Assembly (NCBI GenBank): GCA_964291505.2
Contig: OZ220199.1
Location: 682,001 to 746,000, forward strand
Origin: Kistimonas sp964291505
GTDB taxonomy: Bacteria > Pseudomonadota > Gammaproteobacteria > Pseudomonadales > Endozoicomonadaceae
DNA: 64,000 nucleotides
Direction of reading: 5' to 3'
A model generated the notes under the pieces. It saw only the letters and a program-made list of their open reading frames with translations, was not told the DNA's origin and searched no databases. Of the stretch, positions 26,601 through 38,973 are shown in pieces. The position numbers and the translations under genes were made by a program. Numbering within the stretch: position 1 is the stretch's first letter; each line of letters begins with the position of its first letter.

Positions 26601-27821
26601 GACCGGCTCTTCCCGCTCCACCATTTTCTTGGCGGCTTTAATGGTTGTCGCCAGTCCGCGGTGTTCCAGCTTGCCAAAGATAAAGGGCTTGAACAATTCA
26701 AGCGCCATCTTCTTAGGAAGACCGCACTGATGCAGACGCAGGGACGGACCTACGGTAATTACAGAACGACCGGAGTAGTCAACACGCTTACCCAGCAGGT
26801 TCTGACGGAAACGCCCCTGCTTACCCTTGATCATGTCTGCCAGGGACTTCAGCGGACGCTTGTTGGAACCGGTGATCGCACGACCACGGCGACCGTTATC
26901 CAGCAGCGCATCTACGGATTCCTGCAGCATCCGCTTTTCGTTACGGACGATGATGTCAGGCGCATTCAGCTCAAGCAGACGCTTCAGACGGTTGTTACGG
27001 TTAATCACGCGACGATACAGATCGTTCAGGTCAGAGGTCGCGAAACGGCCACCATCCAGCGGCACCAGCGGACGCAGATCCGGCGGCAGAACCGGCAGAA
27101 CCTTCATGATCATCCACTCCGGACGGTTACCGGAGTTGTAGAAGGCTTCCAGCAGTTTCAGACGCTTGGCCAGCTTCTTCAGCTTGGTTTCGCTGTTGGT
27201 CTGGGGAATTTCTTCACGCAGCTGGTTGATTTCGTCTTCCAGGTCGATGTCGTTCAACAACGCCTGAACGGCTTCAGCACCCATGCGGGCGTCGAAGTCA
27301 TCACCGAACTCTTCCAGCGCTTCGTAGTACTCTTCGTCGTTCAGCAGCTGACCGCGATCCAGCGTGGTCATGCCCGGATCAATAACGACGTAAGATTCAA
27401 AATACAGAACCCGTTCGATATCGCGCAGGGTCATGTCCAGCAGCAGACCGATCCGGCTGGGCAGCGACTTCAGGAACCAGATGTGGGCAACCGGGCTGGC
27501 CAGTTCAATGTGACCCATACGGTCACGACGCACCTTGGACAGCGCGACTTCAACGCCACACTTCTCACAGATAACACCACGGTGCTTCAGGCGCTTGTAC
27601 TTACCGCACAGGCACTCATAGTCCTTGACTGGGCCAAAGATCTTGGCGCAGAACAGACCGTCACGCTCAGGTTTGAACGTACGGTAGTTAATGGTTTCCG
27701 GTTTTTTTACTTCACCGTAAGACCAGGAACGGACCAGTTCCGGAGAGGCCAGTGAAATTCGAATGGCATCAAACTCGTCCGACTGTCCCTGGGTTTTTAG
27801 CAGATTCAACAAGTCTTTCAT
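23616..27821 (-). CDS. rpoC: DNA-directed RNA polymerase subunit beta'
   Basis: Catalytic clamp subunit of RNA polymerase. It has 1401 residues against 1407 in E. coli. The N-terminal zinc finger uses Cys70/72/85/88 (YECLCGKYKR ... ICEKCGVEV), and the active-site magnesium loop is NADFDGDQMAVH with aspartates near 460, 462 and 464. A second cysteine cluster (SCETRYGVCSKCYGRD) binds the other zinc. 60 bp downstream of rpoB. Confidence 0.98.
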   Translation of the reverse strand: MKDLLNLLKTQGQSDEFDAIRISLASPELVRSWSYGEVKKPETINYRTFKPERDGLFCAKIFGPVKDYECLCGKYKRLKHRGVICEKCGVEVALSKVRRDRMGHIELASPVAHIWFLKSLPSRIGLLLDMTLRDIERVLYFESYVVIDPGMTTLDRGQLLNDEEYYEALEEFGDDFDARMGAEAVQALLNDIDLEDEINQLREEIPQTNSETKLKKLAKRLKLLEAFYNSGNRPEWMIMKVLPVLPPDLRPLVPLDGGRFATSDLNDLYRRVINRNNRLKRLLELNAPDIIVRNEKRMLQESVDALLDNGRRGRAITGSNKRPLKSLADMIKGKQGRFRQNLLGKRVDYSGRSVITVGPSLRLHQCGLPKKMALELFKPFIFGKLEHRGLATTIKAAKKMVEREEPVVWDILDEVIREHPVLLNRAPTLHRLGIQAFEPVLIEGKAIQLHPLVCAAYNADFDGDQMAVHVPLTLEAQLEARALMMSTNNILAPASGEPIIVPSQDVVLGLYYITRDRINAKGEGMMFADIKEALRAYRVGAADLHAKVKVRISEALKNAQGELESRRFIADTTIGRVLLWDIVPDGLPFELVNQAMKKRSISGLLNACYRRVGLKETVIFADQMMYLGFQYATVSGASIGVNDFVIPDEKVNIIDEAHNEVREIENQFASGLVTQGEKYNKVIDIWSRANEVLAKRMMENLKTDKVIDREGKEVDQESFNSVYMMADSGARGSAAQIRQLAGMRGLMAKPDGSIIETPITANFREGLNVLQYFISTHGARKGLADTALKTANSGYLTRRLVDVAQDLVVTEHDCGTSNGLLMTPHIEGGDVVEPLGERILGRVVAEDVYTPGTDDIAVSAGTLIDEQWVRKLEELNVDEVLVRSSISCETRYGVCSKCYGRDLGRGHLVNVGEAVGVIAAQSIGEPGTQLTMRTFHIGGAASRNAAQDNITVKSKGSIRLQNLKFVERKDGNLVAVSRSGQLAVADEFGRERERYKLPYGAVLSVKDGDAVEAGAIVAKWDPHTHPIVTEVAGKVKFFGMEDGITIKKQTDEITGLSSIEVMDPKDRPSAGKDLRPAIQLVDENGNELMMANTNIPAQYFLPANSLLSLKDGVNVEVGDIIARIPQQSSGNRDITGGLPRVADLFEARKPKEPAILAEISGTIGFGKETKGKKRLVITPTDGSDPYEELIPKWRHLNVFEGEQVTKGEVVSDGPTNPHDVLRLLGVGELAKYIVNEIQDVYRLQGVKINDKHIETILRQMLRKVEVSDAGDSDLIRGEQMEYNKVLEVNDTLSGEDKFPAKYERVLLGITKASLATESFISAASFQETTRVLTEAAVTGKRDYLRGLKENVVVGRLIPAGTGLTYHKDRREKLEPVEFVTPTVSASEVEQALSEALNSGDA

Positions 27822-27881
27822 CGCTTCTCCTCGCGGAAGCGGACGGGTCAGTGACCCGCCGCTGTTAACCCCTTAGCCTGA

Positions 27882-31961
<4,080 letters not shown>

Positions 31962-32144
31962 CAGCATTCCCCAGCTAGGTCACCTGCGGTTGTGTCGTTG
32001 ATCACCGGCTTCGGAGTCACGACAGCCCTTGAGGGCGGGTAGCCTCTCTTATTGTCACCGTTTGGTGATAACCATCCTTCTATAAACCATAACGTTCTAT
32101 CAGGCCGAATCATACGGGCATAAAAGTTATAGCTCATACAACGG

Positions 32145-32182
32145 AAAAAGGCCGGTGCCCTTGGACACCAGCCATTCGGCCT
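32145..32182 (-). promoter_or_regulatory. Attenuator hairpin between rplL and rpoB
   Basis: Minus-strand structure with an outer stem AGGCC / GGCCT and an inner stem GGTGTCC / GGGCACC, followed by a run of five T. It lies 36 bases after the rplL stop. Enteric bacteria have a partial terminator at this place that sets the ratio of ribosomal protein to polymerase synthesis; the same role is inferred here. Confidence 0.75.
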
Positions 32183-32217
32183 ATTATGCAACAAGCCTGA
32201 AAAAAAGCAATGCTGAA

Positions 32218-32592
32218 TTACTTGATTTCTACAGTAGCGCCAGCTTCTTCCAGCTCTTTCTTCAGAGCTTCAGCTTCTTCCTTGGTAGCGCCTTCCTTCA
32301 GAGGAGCAGGAGCGCCGTCTACCAGTGCCTTGGCTTCTTTCAGACCCAGACCGGTAGCACCACGAACAACCTTGATGACGTTAACTTTCTTGTCACCAGC
32401 GGCAGTCAGGATTACGTCGAACTCAGTCTTCTCTTCAGCAGCAGCAGCTTCGCCAGCAGCAGGAGCAGCAACGGCTACAGCGGCTTGAGCGCTGACACCG
32501 AACTTCTCTTCCATAGCTTCAACCAGCTCAACTACTTCCATAACGCTCATTTCAGCGATGGCATTCAGGATATCGTCTTTAGACAGAGCCAT
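32218..32592 (-). CDS. rplL: 50S ribosomal protein L7/L12
   Basis: Multi-copy stalk protein that recruits translational GTPases. It has 124 residues: the N-terminal dimer domain MALSKDDILNAIAEMSVMEVVELVEAMEEKFGV, an Ala-rich hinge and the C-terminal domain KTEFDVILTAAGDKKVNVIKVVRGATGLGLKEAKALVD. Four upstream in-frame codons are excluded by comparison with the family. Confidence 0.98.
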   Translation of the reverse strand: MALSKDDILNAIAEMSVMEVVELVEAMEEKFGVSAQAAVAVAAPAAGEAAAAEEKTEFDVILTAAGDKKVNVIKVVRGATGLGLKEAKALVDGAPAPLKEGATKEEAEALKKELEEAGATVEIK

Positions 32593-32661
32593 TTTTAACT
32601 CCAAAAATTCTGTATGGTAAAACCAAAAATTCTTTAACTAAAAACCAGCCGATCACCAGGA

Positions 32662-33189
32662 TCAGGCGGCTTTCTTCTGGTCGGCAACAGCTGCCATTAC
32701 ACGGGTAATACGTGCTGGGAACTCGTTCAGAGTTCTGGTCAGCTTGGTTACCGGTGCAATCATTACGCTCATCAGCATCGCGCGAGCCTGGTCCAGGGTA
32801 GGCATCTTGGCCAGGACATCAATCTGCTCAGCGCCGAGCAGTTGACCTCCAATGGACAGAGCCTTGACTTCCAGCTCTTTGTTATCCTTGGCAAAATCCT
32901 TGAGCAGACGAGCTGCTGAACCTGGATCTTCCTGGGAAAACACCAGAACTGTAGGACCAATCAGAGCCTCTTTCAGGCACTCGTATTCGGTGCCTTCTAC
33001 TGCGCGGCGAGCCAGGGTATTACGTACAACCTTCAGGTATACGCCACCCTCACGAGCCTGCTTGCGCAGAGAGGTCATCTGGTCAACAGTCAGACCACGG
33101 TAATCCGCGATAACAGCCGACAGAGCGCTTTGGGCAACCTCGCTGACTTCGGCGACAATCGCCTTCTTGTCTTCGAGACCTAACGCCAT
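32662..33189 (-). CDS. rplJ: 50S ribosomal protein L10
   Basis: Base of the L7/L12 stalk and, in E. coli, repressor of its own operon. Its 175 residues start MALGLEDKKAIVAEVSEVAQSALSAVIADYRGLTVDQMT with the conserved ADYRGLT, followed by KVVRNTLARRAVEG. The C-terminal helix that binds L7/L12 dimers is present. Confidence 0.97.
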   Translation of the reverse strand: MALGLEDKKAIVAEVSEVAQSALSAVIADYRGLTVDQMTSLRKQAREGGVYLKVVRNTLARRAVEGTEYECLKEALIGPTVLVFSQEDPGSAARLLKDFAKDNKELEVKALSIGGQLLGAEQIDVLAKMPTLDQARAMLMSVMIAPVTKLTRTLNEFPARITRVMAAVADQKKAA

Positions 33190-33253
33190 TGGCTTTACTC
33201 CAATTCTCTATAGAACAGAGCATCTTCCAATCAGGGGAAGACACTCCCTAAAT

Positions 33254-33291
33254 ACGGTGATGGGTTAATTGCAACGCAATCAGTTCACCGT
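33254..33291 (-). promoter_or_regulatory. Structured rplJ leader, candidate L10 binding site
   Basis: Outer stem ACGGTGA / TCACCGT and inner stem ATTGC / GCAAT around loop AAC, separated by an asymmetric internal loop. It lies in the 236-bp gap between rplA and rplJ, the place where the L10-(L12)4 complex binds in E. coli. Function is inferred from position and shape only. Confidence 0.55.
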
Positions 33292-33425
33292 CTACGCAGG
33301 ACATTAAGCAAACAACACAAAAATCGGTCATCCGCACCTGCGATCTTTGACGGCCCCCGCAATACGAGGACCCCAAAGACTGGAGAGCCGATGCAGCAGA
33401 TCAGAAACCTGCTGCAACACTCAAA

Positions 33426-34121
33426 TTAGAAGTCAAGGCTAGCCTGATCGATGGCCAGACCGGGACCCATAGTAGAAGACAGGGTCACCTTCTTGACATA
33501 GACACCCTTGGCGGAAGAAGGCTTCAGCTTCTTCAGATCAACCAGCAGCGCTTCAACGTTCTGCTTCAGGGAGCCCGCTTCGAAGTCGATCTTGCCGACG
33601 GAAGCGTGAATAATACCGTTCTTGTCGGTACGGTAGCGAACCTGACCTGCCTTGGCGTTTTTAACCGCTTCAGCAACGTTAGGCGTCACAGTACCCACTT
33701 TCGGGTTAGGCATCAGACCACGAGGACCCAGAACCTGACCCAGCTGGCCAACAACGCGCATCGCATCCGGAGAAGCAATAACAACGTCAAAGTTCATTTC
33801 GCCCGCTTTGATCTGTTCTGCCAGATCTTCCATACCAACCAGTTCCGCACCCGCTTCACGGGCCGCATCAGCGTTAGCACCCTGAGTGAAGACAGCGACG
33901 CGAACGTCTTTACCAGTACCGTTAGGCAGCACGGTAGAGCCACGAACAACCTGGTCAGATTTACGTGGATCAACACCCAGGTTCACAGAAACATCGACAG
34001 ACTCTTTGAACTTGGCAGCCGGCAGATCCTTCAACAGGTTGGCAGCATCTTCAAAACCGTAGATTTTGGTGCTGTCAACTTTCTCAGCAATCAGCTTTGC
34101 ACGCTTGGTCATCTTGGCCAT
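33426..34121 (-). CDS. rplA: 50S ribosomal protein L1
   Basis: Mobile L1-stalk protein controlling E-site tRNA release and, in E. coli, repressor of rplKA. The 231 residues begin MAKMTKRAKLIAEKVDSTKIY and contain the signature VIASPDAMRVVGQLGQVLGPRGLMPNPKVGTV. Its ATG overlaps the rplK stop by one base. Confidence 0.98.
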   Translation of the reverse strand: MAKMTKRAKLIAEKVDSTKIYGFEDAANLLKDLPAAKFKESVDVSVNLGVDPRKSDQVVRGSTVLPNGTGKDVRVAVFTQGANADAAREAGAELVGMEDLAEQIKAGEMNFDVVIASPDAMRVVGQLGQVLGPRGLMPNPKVGTVTPNVAEAVKNAKAGQVRYRTDKNGIIHASVGKIDFEAGSLKQNVEALLVDLKKLKPSSAKGVYVKKVTLSSTMGPGLAIDQASLDF

Positions 34122-34552
34122 TACACACCCTCCACGTTCAGGCCCATGCTGCGGGCACTTCCAGCGATGGTGCGGATAGCAGCGTCTTCGTCAGCTGCAG
34201 TCAGATCAGGCTCTTTGATCTTGGCGATTTCCAGCAGCTGCTCGCGAGTCACAGTGCCAACCTTTTCAGTGTTAGGACGACCGGAACCCTTCTTCAGCTT
34301 CAGCGCTTTCTTCAGCAGAACAGCAGCCGGCGGAGTCTTGGTTTCAAAGGTGAAGCTGCGATCACTGTAAACAGTGATAACAACCGGAGTCGGCATGCCC
34401 GGCTCAAGACTCTGAGTCTTGGCGTTAAAGGCCTTACAGAACTCCATGATGTTGACACCGTGCTGACCCAGCGCAGGACCAACAGGCGGACTTGGGTTTG
34501 CCTGACCAGCGGCAACCTGGAGCTTAATATAAGCTTCTACTTTCTTAGCCAT
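34121..34552 (-). CDS. rplK: 50S ribosomal protein L11
   Basis: GTPase-associated-centre protein needed for the stringent factor RelA and for thiostrepton binding. It has 143 residues from MAKKVEAYIKLQVAAGQANPSPPVGPALGQHGVNIMEFC; the C-terminal half has IKEPDLTAADEDAAIRTIAGSARSMGLNVEG. Seven upstream in-frame codons are rejected as non-family. Confidence 0.97.
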   Translation of the reverse strand: MAKKVEAYIKLQVAAGQANPSPPVGPALGQHGVNIMEFCKAFNAKTQSLEPGMPTPVVITVYSDRSFTFETKTPPAAVLLKKALKLKKGSGRPNTEKVGTVTREQLLEIAKIKEPDLTAADEDAAIRTIAGSARSMGLNVEGV

Positions 34553-34688
34553 TTCAACCTCGTTGCGGGTCAAACGCCATCACACAAATACAACGGCTCC
34601 CCGTACACTAAACTTTCAGACAAGCAAAAACGTCTGAAAATAAAATCCCCACACCGCACAACGCAGCGCAGGGATCAAAGAATAACAA

Positions 34689-35222
34689 TCAACCTTTTTC
34701 GACCTGACCAAACTCCAGCTCGACCGGCGTTGAACGACCGAAAATCATAACAGCCACCTGAAGGCGACTCTTCTCGTAATTGACCTCTTCCACAACACCA
34801 TTGAAATCAGCGAAGGGACCATCAATAACACGAACCATTTCACCGGGCTCAAACAACGTCTTCGGCTTGGGTTTATCAACCCCTTCCTGAACACGCTGAA
34901 GAATCGCATCGGCTTCTTTTTGAGTAATGGGTGCAGGCTTGTCCGCCGTGCCACCAATAAAGCCGAGAACCCTGGGCGTATCTTTGATCAGATGCCAGCT
35001 ATCCTCATTCATTTCCATCTGAACAAGCACATAACCGGGGAAGAACTTGCGCTCACTTCTGCGCTTCTGGCCGTTCTTGATCTCAACCACCTCTTCAGTG
35101 GGAACCAGAATCTCGCCAAACAGATCTTCCATCTGATGCAGCTTTACACGCTCCTTGAGAGTGCGCATTACATGCTTTTCAAAGCCGGAATAAGCATGCA
35201 CAACATACCAACGCTTAGCCAT
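34689..35222 (-). CDS. nusG: Transcription termination/antitermination factor NusG
   Basis: Binds the polymerase clamp and links it to ribosomes (via S10) or Rho. It has 177 residues: the NGN domain starts MAKRWYVVHAYSGFEKHVMRTLKE, with FFPGYVLVQMEMN, and the C-terminal KOW domain has FEPGEMVRVIDGPFADFNGVVEEVN. It follows secE by 10 bases. Confidence 0.98.
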   Translation of the reverse strand: MAKRWYVVHAYSGFEKHVMRTLKERVKLHQMEDLFGEILVPTEEVVEIKNGQKRRSERKFFPGYVLVQMEMNEDSWHLIKDTPRVLGFIGGTADKPAPITQKEADAILQRVQEGVDKPKPKTLFEPGEMVRVIDGPFADFNGVVEEVNYEKSRLQVAVMIFGRSTPVELEFGQVEKG

Positions 35223-35232
35223 CTTTCAGTCC

Positions 35233-35604
35233 TTATCCAATCAGGCTACTGACAAGCCAGCCCAGCAAAGAGTCAAGACCCCAAAGCACAAGACCCATAA
35301 TCAAAACGACTGCAACTACAACAAGCGTCGTCTGAACAGTTTCCTGCCGCGTCGGCCAGACAACCTTCCTGACCTCAGCCTTGGCATCCTTGAGCAGCCC
35401 CCAGAACACCCGACCCTTGTCCGTCTGGAAAGCCACAACAGCCGCTACAACTCCCAGAGCAACAAGACCGATTACACGATATAGTAATGACCCTGCTGAG
35501 AAGTAATAGTTCCCGCCGACACCTACAACAACCAATAAGGCAACCACAGCCCATTTCAGGCCGTCGAAGCTATTTACACTTTCAACGTCGGCTTTACCAC
35601 TCAT
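35233..35604 (-). CDS. secE: Protein translocase subunit SecE
   Basis: Small membrane clamp of the SecY channel. It has 123 residues with three hydrophobic segments and the conserved cytosolic motif EVRKVVWPTRQETVQTTLVV before the last membrane helix. A TTG one codon upstream is ignored in favour of the ATG. Lies between tRNA-Trp and nusG, as in E. coli. Confidence 0.95.
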   Translation of the reverse strand: MSGKADVESVNSFDGLKWAVVALLVVVGVGGNYYFSAGSLLYRVIGLVALGVVAAVVAFQTDKGRVFWGLLKDAKAEVRKVVWPTRQETVQTTLVVVAVVLIMGLVLWGLDSLLGWLVSSLIG

Positions 35605-35645
35605 CAAGACATCTCTATCAGATCAGGTTACCCAAGAAGGGAAGC

Positions 35646-35721
35646 TGGCAGGCCAGGAGGGAATCGAACCCCCAACCCCCGGTTTTGGAGACCGGTGCTC
35701 TACCAATTGAACTACTGGCCT
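35646..35721 (-). tRNA. tRNA-Trp (anticodon CCA)
   Basis: 76 bases with an encoded 3' CCA. The acceptor stem AGGCCAG pairs with CTGGCCT, the D loop contains AATTGGTAGAG, the anticodon loop is CTCCAAA and the T arm contains GGTTCGATTCC. It lies between tufB and secE with no terminator on either side, so it is probably processed from the tufB-secE-nusG transcript. Confidence 0.97.
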
Positions 35722-35793
35722 AAATACTTTTTGGCGCTCAAGAGCTCCGGGCGCTGTATATTACATGACCCAAGAGCCCTTGAACAGCCTTAA

Positions 35794-36987
35794 TTACGCA
35801 ATAATCTTAGCAACAACACCGGCGCCAACAGTACGGCCACCTTCACGAATCGCGAAGCGCAGACCTTCTTCCATGGCGATAGGAGCGATCAGAGTCACAG
35901 TCATCTGAACGTTATCACCAGGCATTACCATTTCAACGCCTTCTGGCAGTTCACAGGAACCGGTCACGTCAGTAGTACGGAAGTAGAACTGAGGACGGTA
36001 GCCCTTGAAGAAAGGAGTATGACGACCACCTTCATCCTTGGACAGAACGTAAACTTCTGACTGGAACTGGGTGTGAGGAGTGATAGAACCGGGCTTAGCC
36101 AGTACCTGACCACGCTCTACGTCTTCACGCTTGGTACCACGCAGCAGACAGCCAACGTTCTCACCAGCACGGCCTTCGTCCAGCAGCTTGCGGAACATTT
36201 CTACGCCGGTAACGGTGGTCTTGGTGGTGTCTTTGATACCAACGATTTCGATTTCTTCACCAACCTTGACGATACCACGCTCAACACGACCGGTAACAAC
36301 AGTACCACGACCAGCGATGGAGAATACGTCTTCAATCGGCATCAGGAAAGGCTGGTCGATTGCACGCTCAGGCTCAGGGATGTACTCGTCCAGAGTTTCT
36401 ACCAGCTTCTTAACAGCGGTAGTACCCATTTCGTTAGCGTCTTCACCGTTCAGAGCCATCAGGGCAGAACCGATAATGATCGGAGTGTCGTCACCCGGGA
36501 ATTCGTAAGTGTCCAGCAGCTCACGAACTTCCATTTCTACCAGTTCCAGCAACTCTTCATCGTCAACCATGTCAGCCTTGTTCAGGAAGACAACGATGTA
36601 AGGAACACCGACCTGACGAGACAGCAGGATGTGCTCACGAGTCTGAGGCATGGGGCCATCAGCAGCGGAACATACCAGAATAGCACCGTCCATCTGGGCA
36701 GCACCGGTGATCATGTTCTTAACGTAGTCAGCGTGTCCAGGGCAGTCTACGTGCGCGTAGTGACGGTTCGGAGAATCGTACTCTACGTGTGCAGTAGAAA
36801 TAGTGATACCACGCTCACGCTCTTCAGGAGCATTATCGATCTGATCGAAAGCCTTGGCAGTACCGCCCCAGACTTCTGCACAGACGCGAGTCAGAGCAGC
36901 AGTCAGAGTCGTTTTACCGTGGTCAACGTGACCGATGGTGCCGACGTTTACGTGCGGCTTATTACGTTCAAACTTTTCTTTTGCCAT
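35794..36987 (-). CDS. tufB: Elongation factor Tu (copy B)
   Basis: Second EF-Tu gene, 397 residues, identical to the other copy except Ile171 for Val171. Start chosen at MAKEKFERNK; the frame extends 19 codons upstream but those residues do not belong to EF-Tu. It sits in the typical tRNA-Tyr/Gly/Thr-tufB-tRNA-Trp arrangement. Similarity to tufA stops abruptly outside the coding region, the pattern left by gene conversion. Confidence 0.98.
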   Translation of the reverse strand: MAKEKFERNKPHVNVGTIGHVDHGKTTLTAALTRVCAEVWGGTAKAFDQIDNAPEERERGITISTAHVEYDSPNRHYAHVDCPGHADYVKNMITGAAQMDGAILVCSAADGPMPQTREHILLSRQVGVPYIVVFLNKADMVDDEELLELVEMEVRELLDTYEFPGDDTPIIIGSALMALNGEDANEMGTTAVKKLVETLDEYIPEPERAIDQPFLMPIEDVFSIAGRGTVVTGRVERGIVKVGEEIEIVGIKDTTKTTVTGVEMFRKLLDEGRAGENVGCLLRGTKREDVERGQVLAKPGSITPHTQFQSEVYVLSKDEGGRHTPFFKGYRPQFYFRTTDVTGSCELPEGVEMVMPGDNVQMTVTLIAPIAMEEGLRFAIREGGRTVGAGVVAKIIA

Positions 36988-37031
36988 GGTAACGCTCCCA
37001 GAAAGAACACCAACACCCGATACAGAAATAA

Positions 37032-37057
37032 GGGGCAGATACATACATATCTGCCCC
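37032..37057 (-). promoter_or_regulatory. Perfect hairpin between tRNA-Thr and tufB
   Basis: GGGGCAGAT / ATCTGCCCC, a 9-bp perfect stem with an 8-base loop, 8 bases after the tRNA-Thr CCA and 44 bases before the tufB start. The stretch after it (TTATTTC) is a poor U-tract, so it may be a processing signal or partial attenuator between stable RNA and mRNA. Confidence 0.6.
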
Positions 37058-37065
37058 CTAAATCA

Positions 37066-37141
<76 letters not shown>

Positions 37142-37163
37142 TTAAATCAGAACAAAACAAAGC

Positions 37164-37237
<74 letters not shown>

Positions 37238-37287
37238 GAACCCAAGTAAAAAGCCGCCCTTGGCGACTTACTACTTTAAAAGAATTC

Positions 37288-37371
37288 TGGTGGTGGGGGA
37301 AGGATTCGAACCTTCGAAGCTTTCGCGTCAGATTTACAGTCTGATCCCTTTGGCCACTCGGGAACCCCACC
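37288..37371 (-). tRNA. tRNA-Tyr (anticodon GTA)
   Basis: 84 bases with encoded CCA and the long variable arm of class II tRNAs. The acceptor stem GGTGGGG pairs with CCCCACC, and the anticodon loop is CTGTAAA. First gene after the promoter of the tRNA-tufB unit. Confidence 0.96.
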
Positions 37372-37386
37372 ACAATTTGCTGCGCC

Positions 37387-37414
37387 ATTTTATTCGGAGC
37401 GCTCTCTTTGTCAA
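37387..37414 (-). promoter_or_regulatory. Promoter of the tRNA-Tyr/Gly/Thr-tufB operon
   Basis: Minus-strand -35 TTGACA, 16-base spacer, -10 TAAAAT, followed by a GC-rich discriminator (GGCGC) typical of stringently controlled stable-RNA promoters. It lies 16 bases upstream of tRNA-Tyr. Confidence 0.85.
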
Positions 37415-37492
37415 CCCCTTCGTTTTTCGCTCTTTCGAACTTCCCGTCAGGCTTGAACAAGTTGGCGTCCAACTCAGCAAGCGAGGCGCATT

Positions 37493-38221
37493 CTATGGAA
37501 TCTCATGGGTGGATGCAATACTGGAGCCGCATAAATTTTCGTGTTTCTCGGCAAACCCGTATCGTTGCTGCAAGACCTCCCATAATGCATCGCTCATTAA
37601 TTCAGTGTCGTCCTGGCTGATTTCCAGCCAGTGCTCTTCACGAAAGCGCGGAATCTCTTCCATCTGCACACCATAGCCACGATTTGCGATACGTTTCTGC
37701 AAAGCCGTCGCTAACTCCCCTTGCGAAAACAATCCCAACGATATCCCGCCGGCATAATCACCTTCAGTTATCAGATAGGCATCCACGCCCTGGGCATCCA
37801 GCTCCCTCAACCAGCCCAAGGAGGCATCACGCCCGGACATTGCTGGTATCAAAACCCAGAAATCTTCGCCATGACGAATCTTTAGCGCTTTGGACTGGGC
37901 AGATATCCCTGAAGACAACAATTGTTGCATGGCCTGATCAGCCGTATCCGCAGCGCGAAAAGGTCCTATTTGTGTACAAAGACCTGCTACCGCTGACTGG
38001 CCTGCGGGCAGTGGCAATATCGGCTCTTCGACTACTCGTGATATCAAGACTTCCGGAGCAGCTTCGGCAACCAGCGTAATCCCCGCCCCCCTCTCCAGGC
38101 GCTCACTGCCGGTCTCAGACAACACATACTTTTCCTGAGAACGCTCATACCAGCCATAGGCAAATACCCCGCCATTGGCCATCACCAGAATCAGAAACAC
38201 CCAGCGCATCATTTTTATCAT
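37493..38221 (-). CDS. SPOR-domain-like membrane-anchored protein
   Basis: 242 residues: one N-terminal membrane segment (MRWVFLILVMANGGVFAYGWY), a linker, and a C-terminal region with LCTQIGPF, FWVLIPAMSGRDASLGWLRELDAQGVDAY and GGISLGLFSQGELATALQKRIANRGY, which matches the repeated beta-alpha-beta pattern of peptidoglycan-binding SPOR domains. Probably an inner-membrane protein with a periplasmic SPOR-like domain. It follows coaX by 20 bases and looks like the last gene of a birA-coaX operon. Its specific role is unknown. Confidence 0.75.
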   Translation of the reverse strand: MIKMMRWVFLILVMANGGVFAYGWYERSQEKYVLSETGSERLERGAGITLVAEAAPEVLISRVVEEPILPLPAGQSAVAGLCTQIGPFRAADTADQAMQQLLSSGISAQSKALKIRHGEDFWVLIPAMSGRDASLGWLRELDAQGVDAYLITEGDYAGGISLGLFSQGELATALQKRIANRGYGVQMEEIPRFREEHWLEISQDDTELMSDALWEVLQQRYGFAEKHENLCGSSIASTHEIP

Positions 38222-38241
38222 ATTCGTGTGTTCTTATTGAT

Positions 38242-38973
38242 TTATGGTAGTGCGATTGCCAACCCTTCAAAAACCAAATCAGGCAAATGCAATACAGGAA
38301 TAGTGACCAGCTCTGCCAATACCGTTGCATCCCCCCCCCCCATCACAACGGCGGCACCTTCACCCAGAAACTCATACTCTTTTTCAATCAGCGCAGCCGC
38401 CATGGAAGCTACACCAAACTGCATGGCCTCTACCGTTTTCAAACCCAATCCACGGCGGAAGTGACGCTGCTCTGGAATCAGCAACCTGTCGGCATTATCG
38501 GCCATGGATTTCAACATCAGACTGATGCCTGGCACGATCAAGCCCCCCTTGAAGCTGCCATCTGCATCAATAATATCCAACGTCAATGCCGTCCCACTAT
38601 CCACAACCACTAACGGCCGTGCAGGGATCGCAGCTCGAGCCGCCAACAAACCAAGCCAGCGATCTTCACCATACATTGTCGGATCAACACCGATCAGCCG
38701 AACACCACCCAAATATTCCTGCTTAACCGGCCGTTCTACCTGGATATCCCAGATATCAAAAACAGTTGTCTCGATAACGTCATTAATCTCCTGCGCTCGC
38801 ACAGAAGACATACGACACCTTGCAGGCTGATCACACAATACATCCGCAATCTGTCGCAGCATGGAGGTACAACAACCAGTATTATCCACAGCACCTGACT
38901 GCCTGAACTCACCCTCACGCATCAGACGCCATTTGAGACGCGTATTACCACAATCAAGATCAAGAATGTTCAT
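38242..38973 (-). CDS. coaX: Type III pantothenate kinase
   Basis: Catalyses the first step of coenzyme A synthesis in the cytosol. It has 243 residues from MNILDLDCGNTRLKW (ASKHA phosphate-1 loop DCGNTR), with YLGGVRLIGVDPTMYGEDRW and the VVVDSGTALTLDIID motif. The start overlaps birA by 14 bases. Codons 211-215 form ATG GGG GGG GGG GAT: counted with the ATG this is an unbroken run of eleven G, a likely slippage site near the C-terminus, but the frame is intact in this sequence. Confidence 0.93.
   Translation of the reverse strand: MNILDLDCGNTRLKWRLMREGEFRQSGAVDNTGCCTSMLRQIADVLCDQPARCRMSSVRAQEINDVIETTVFDIWDIQVERPVKQEYLGGVRLIGVDPTMYGEDRWLGLLAARAAIPARPLVVVDSGTALTLDIIDADGSFKGGLIVPGISLMLKSMADNADRLLIPEQRHFRRGLGLKTVEAMQFGVASMAAALIEKEYEFLGEGAAVVMGGGDATVLAELVTIPVLHLPDLVFEGLAIALP

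Noticed and set aside
34614..34639. TTTCAGAC / GTCTGAAA hairpin between nusG and rplK as a terminator
   Set aside because: Eight A/T-rich base pairs with a 10-base loop and no T-run following on the minus strand; too weak to list as a feature.
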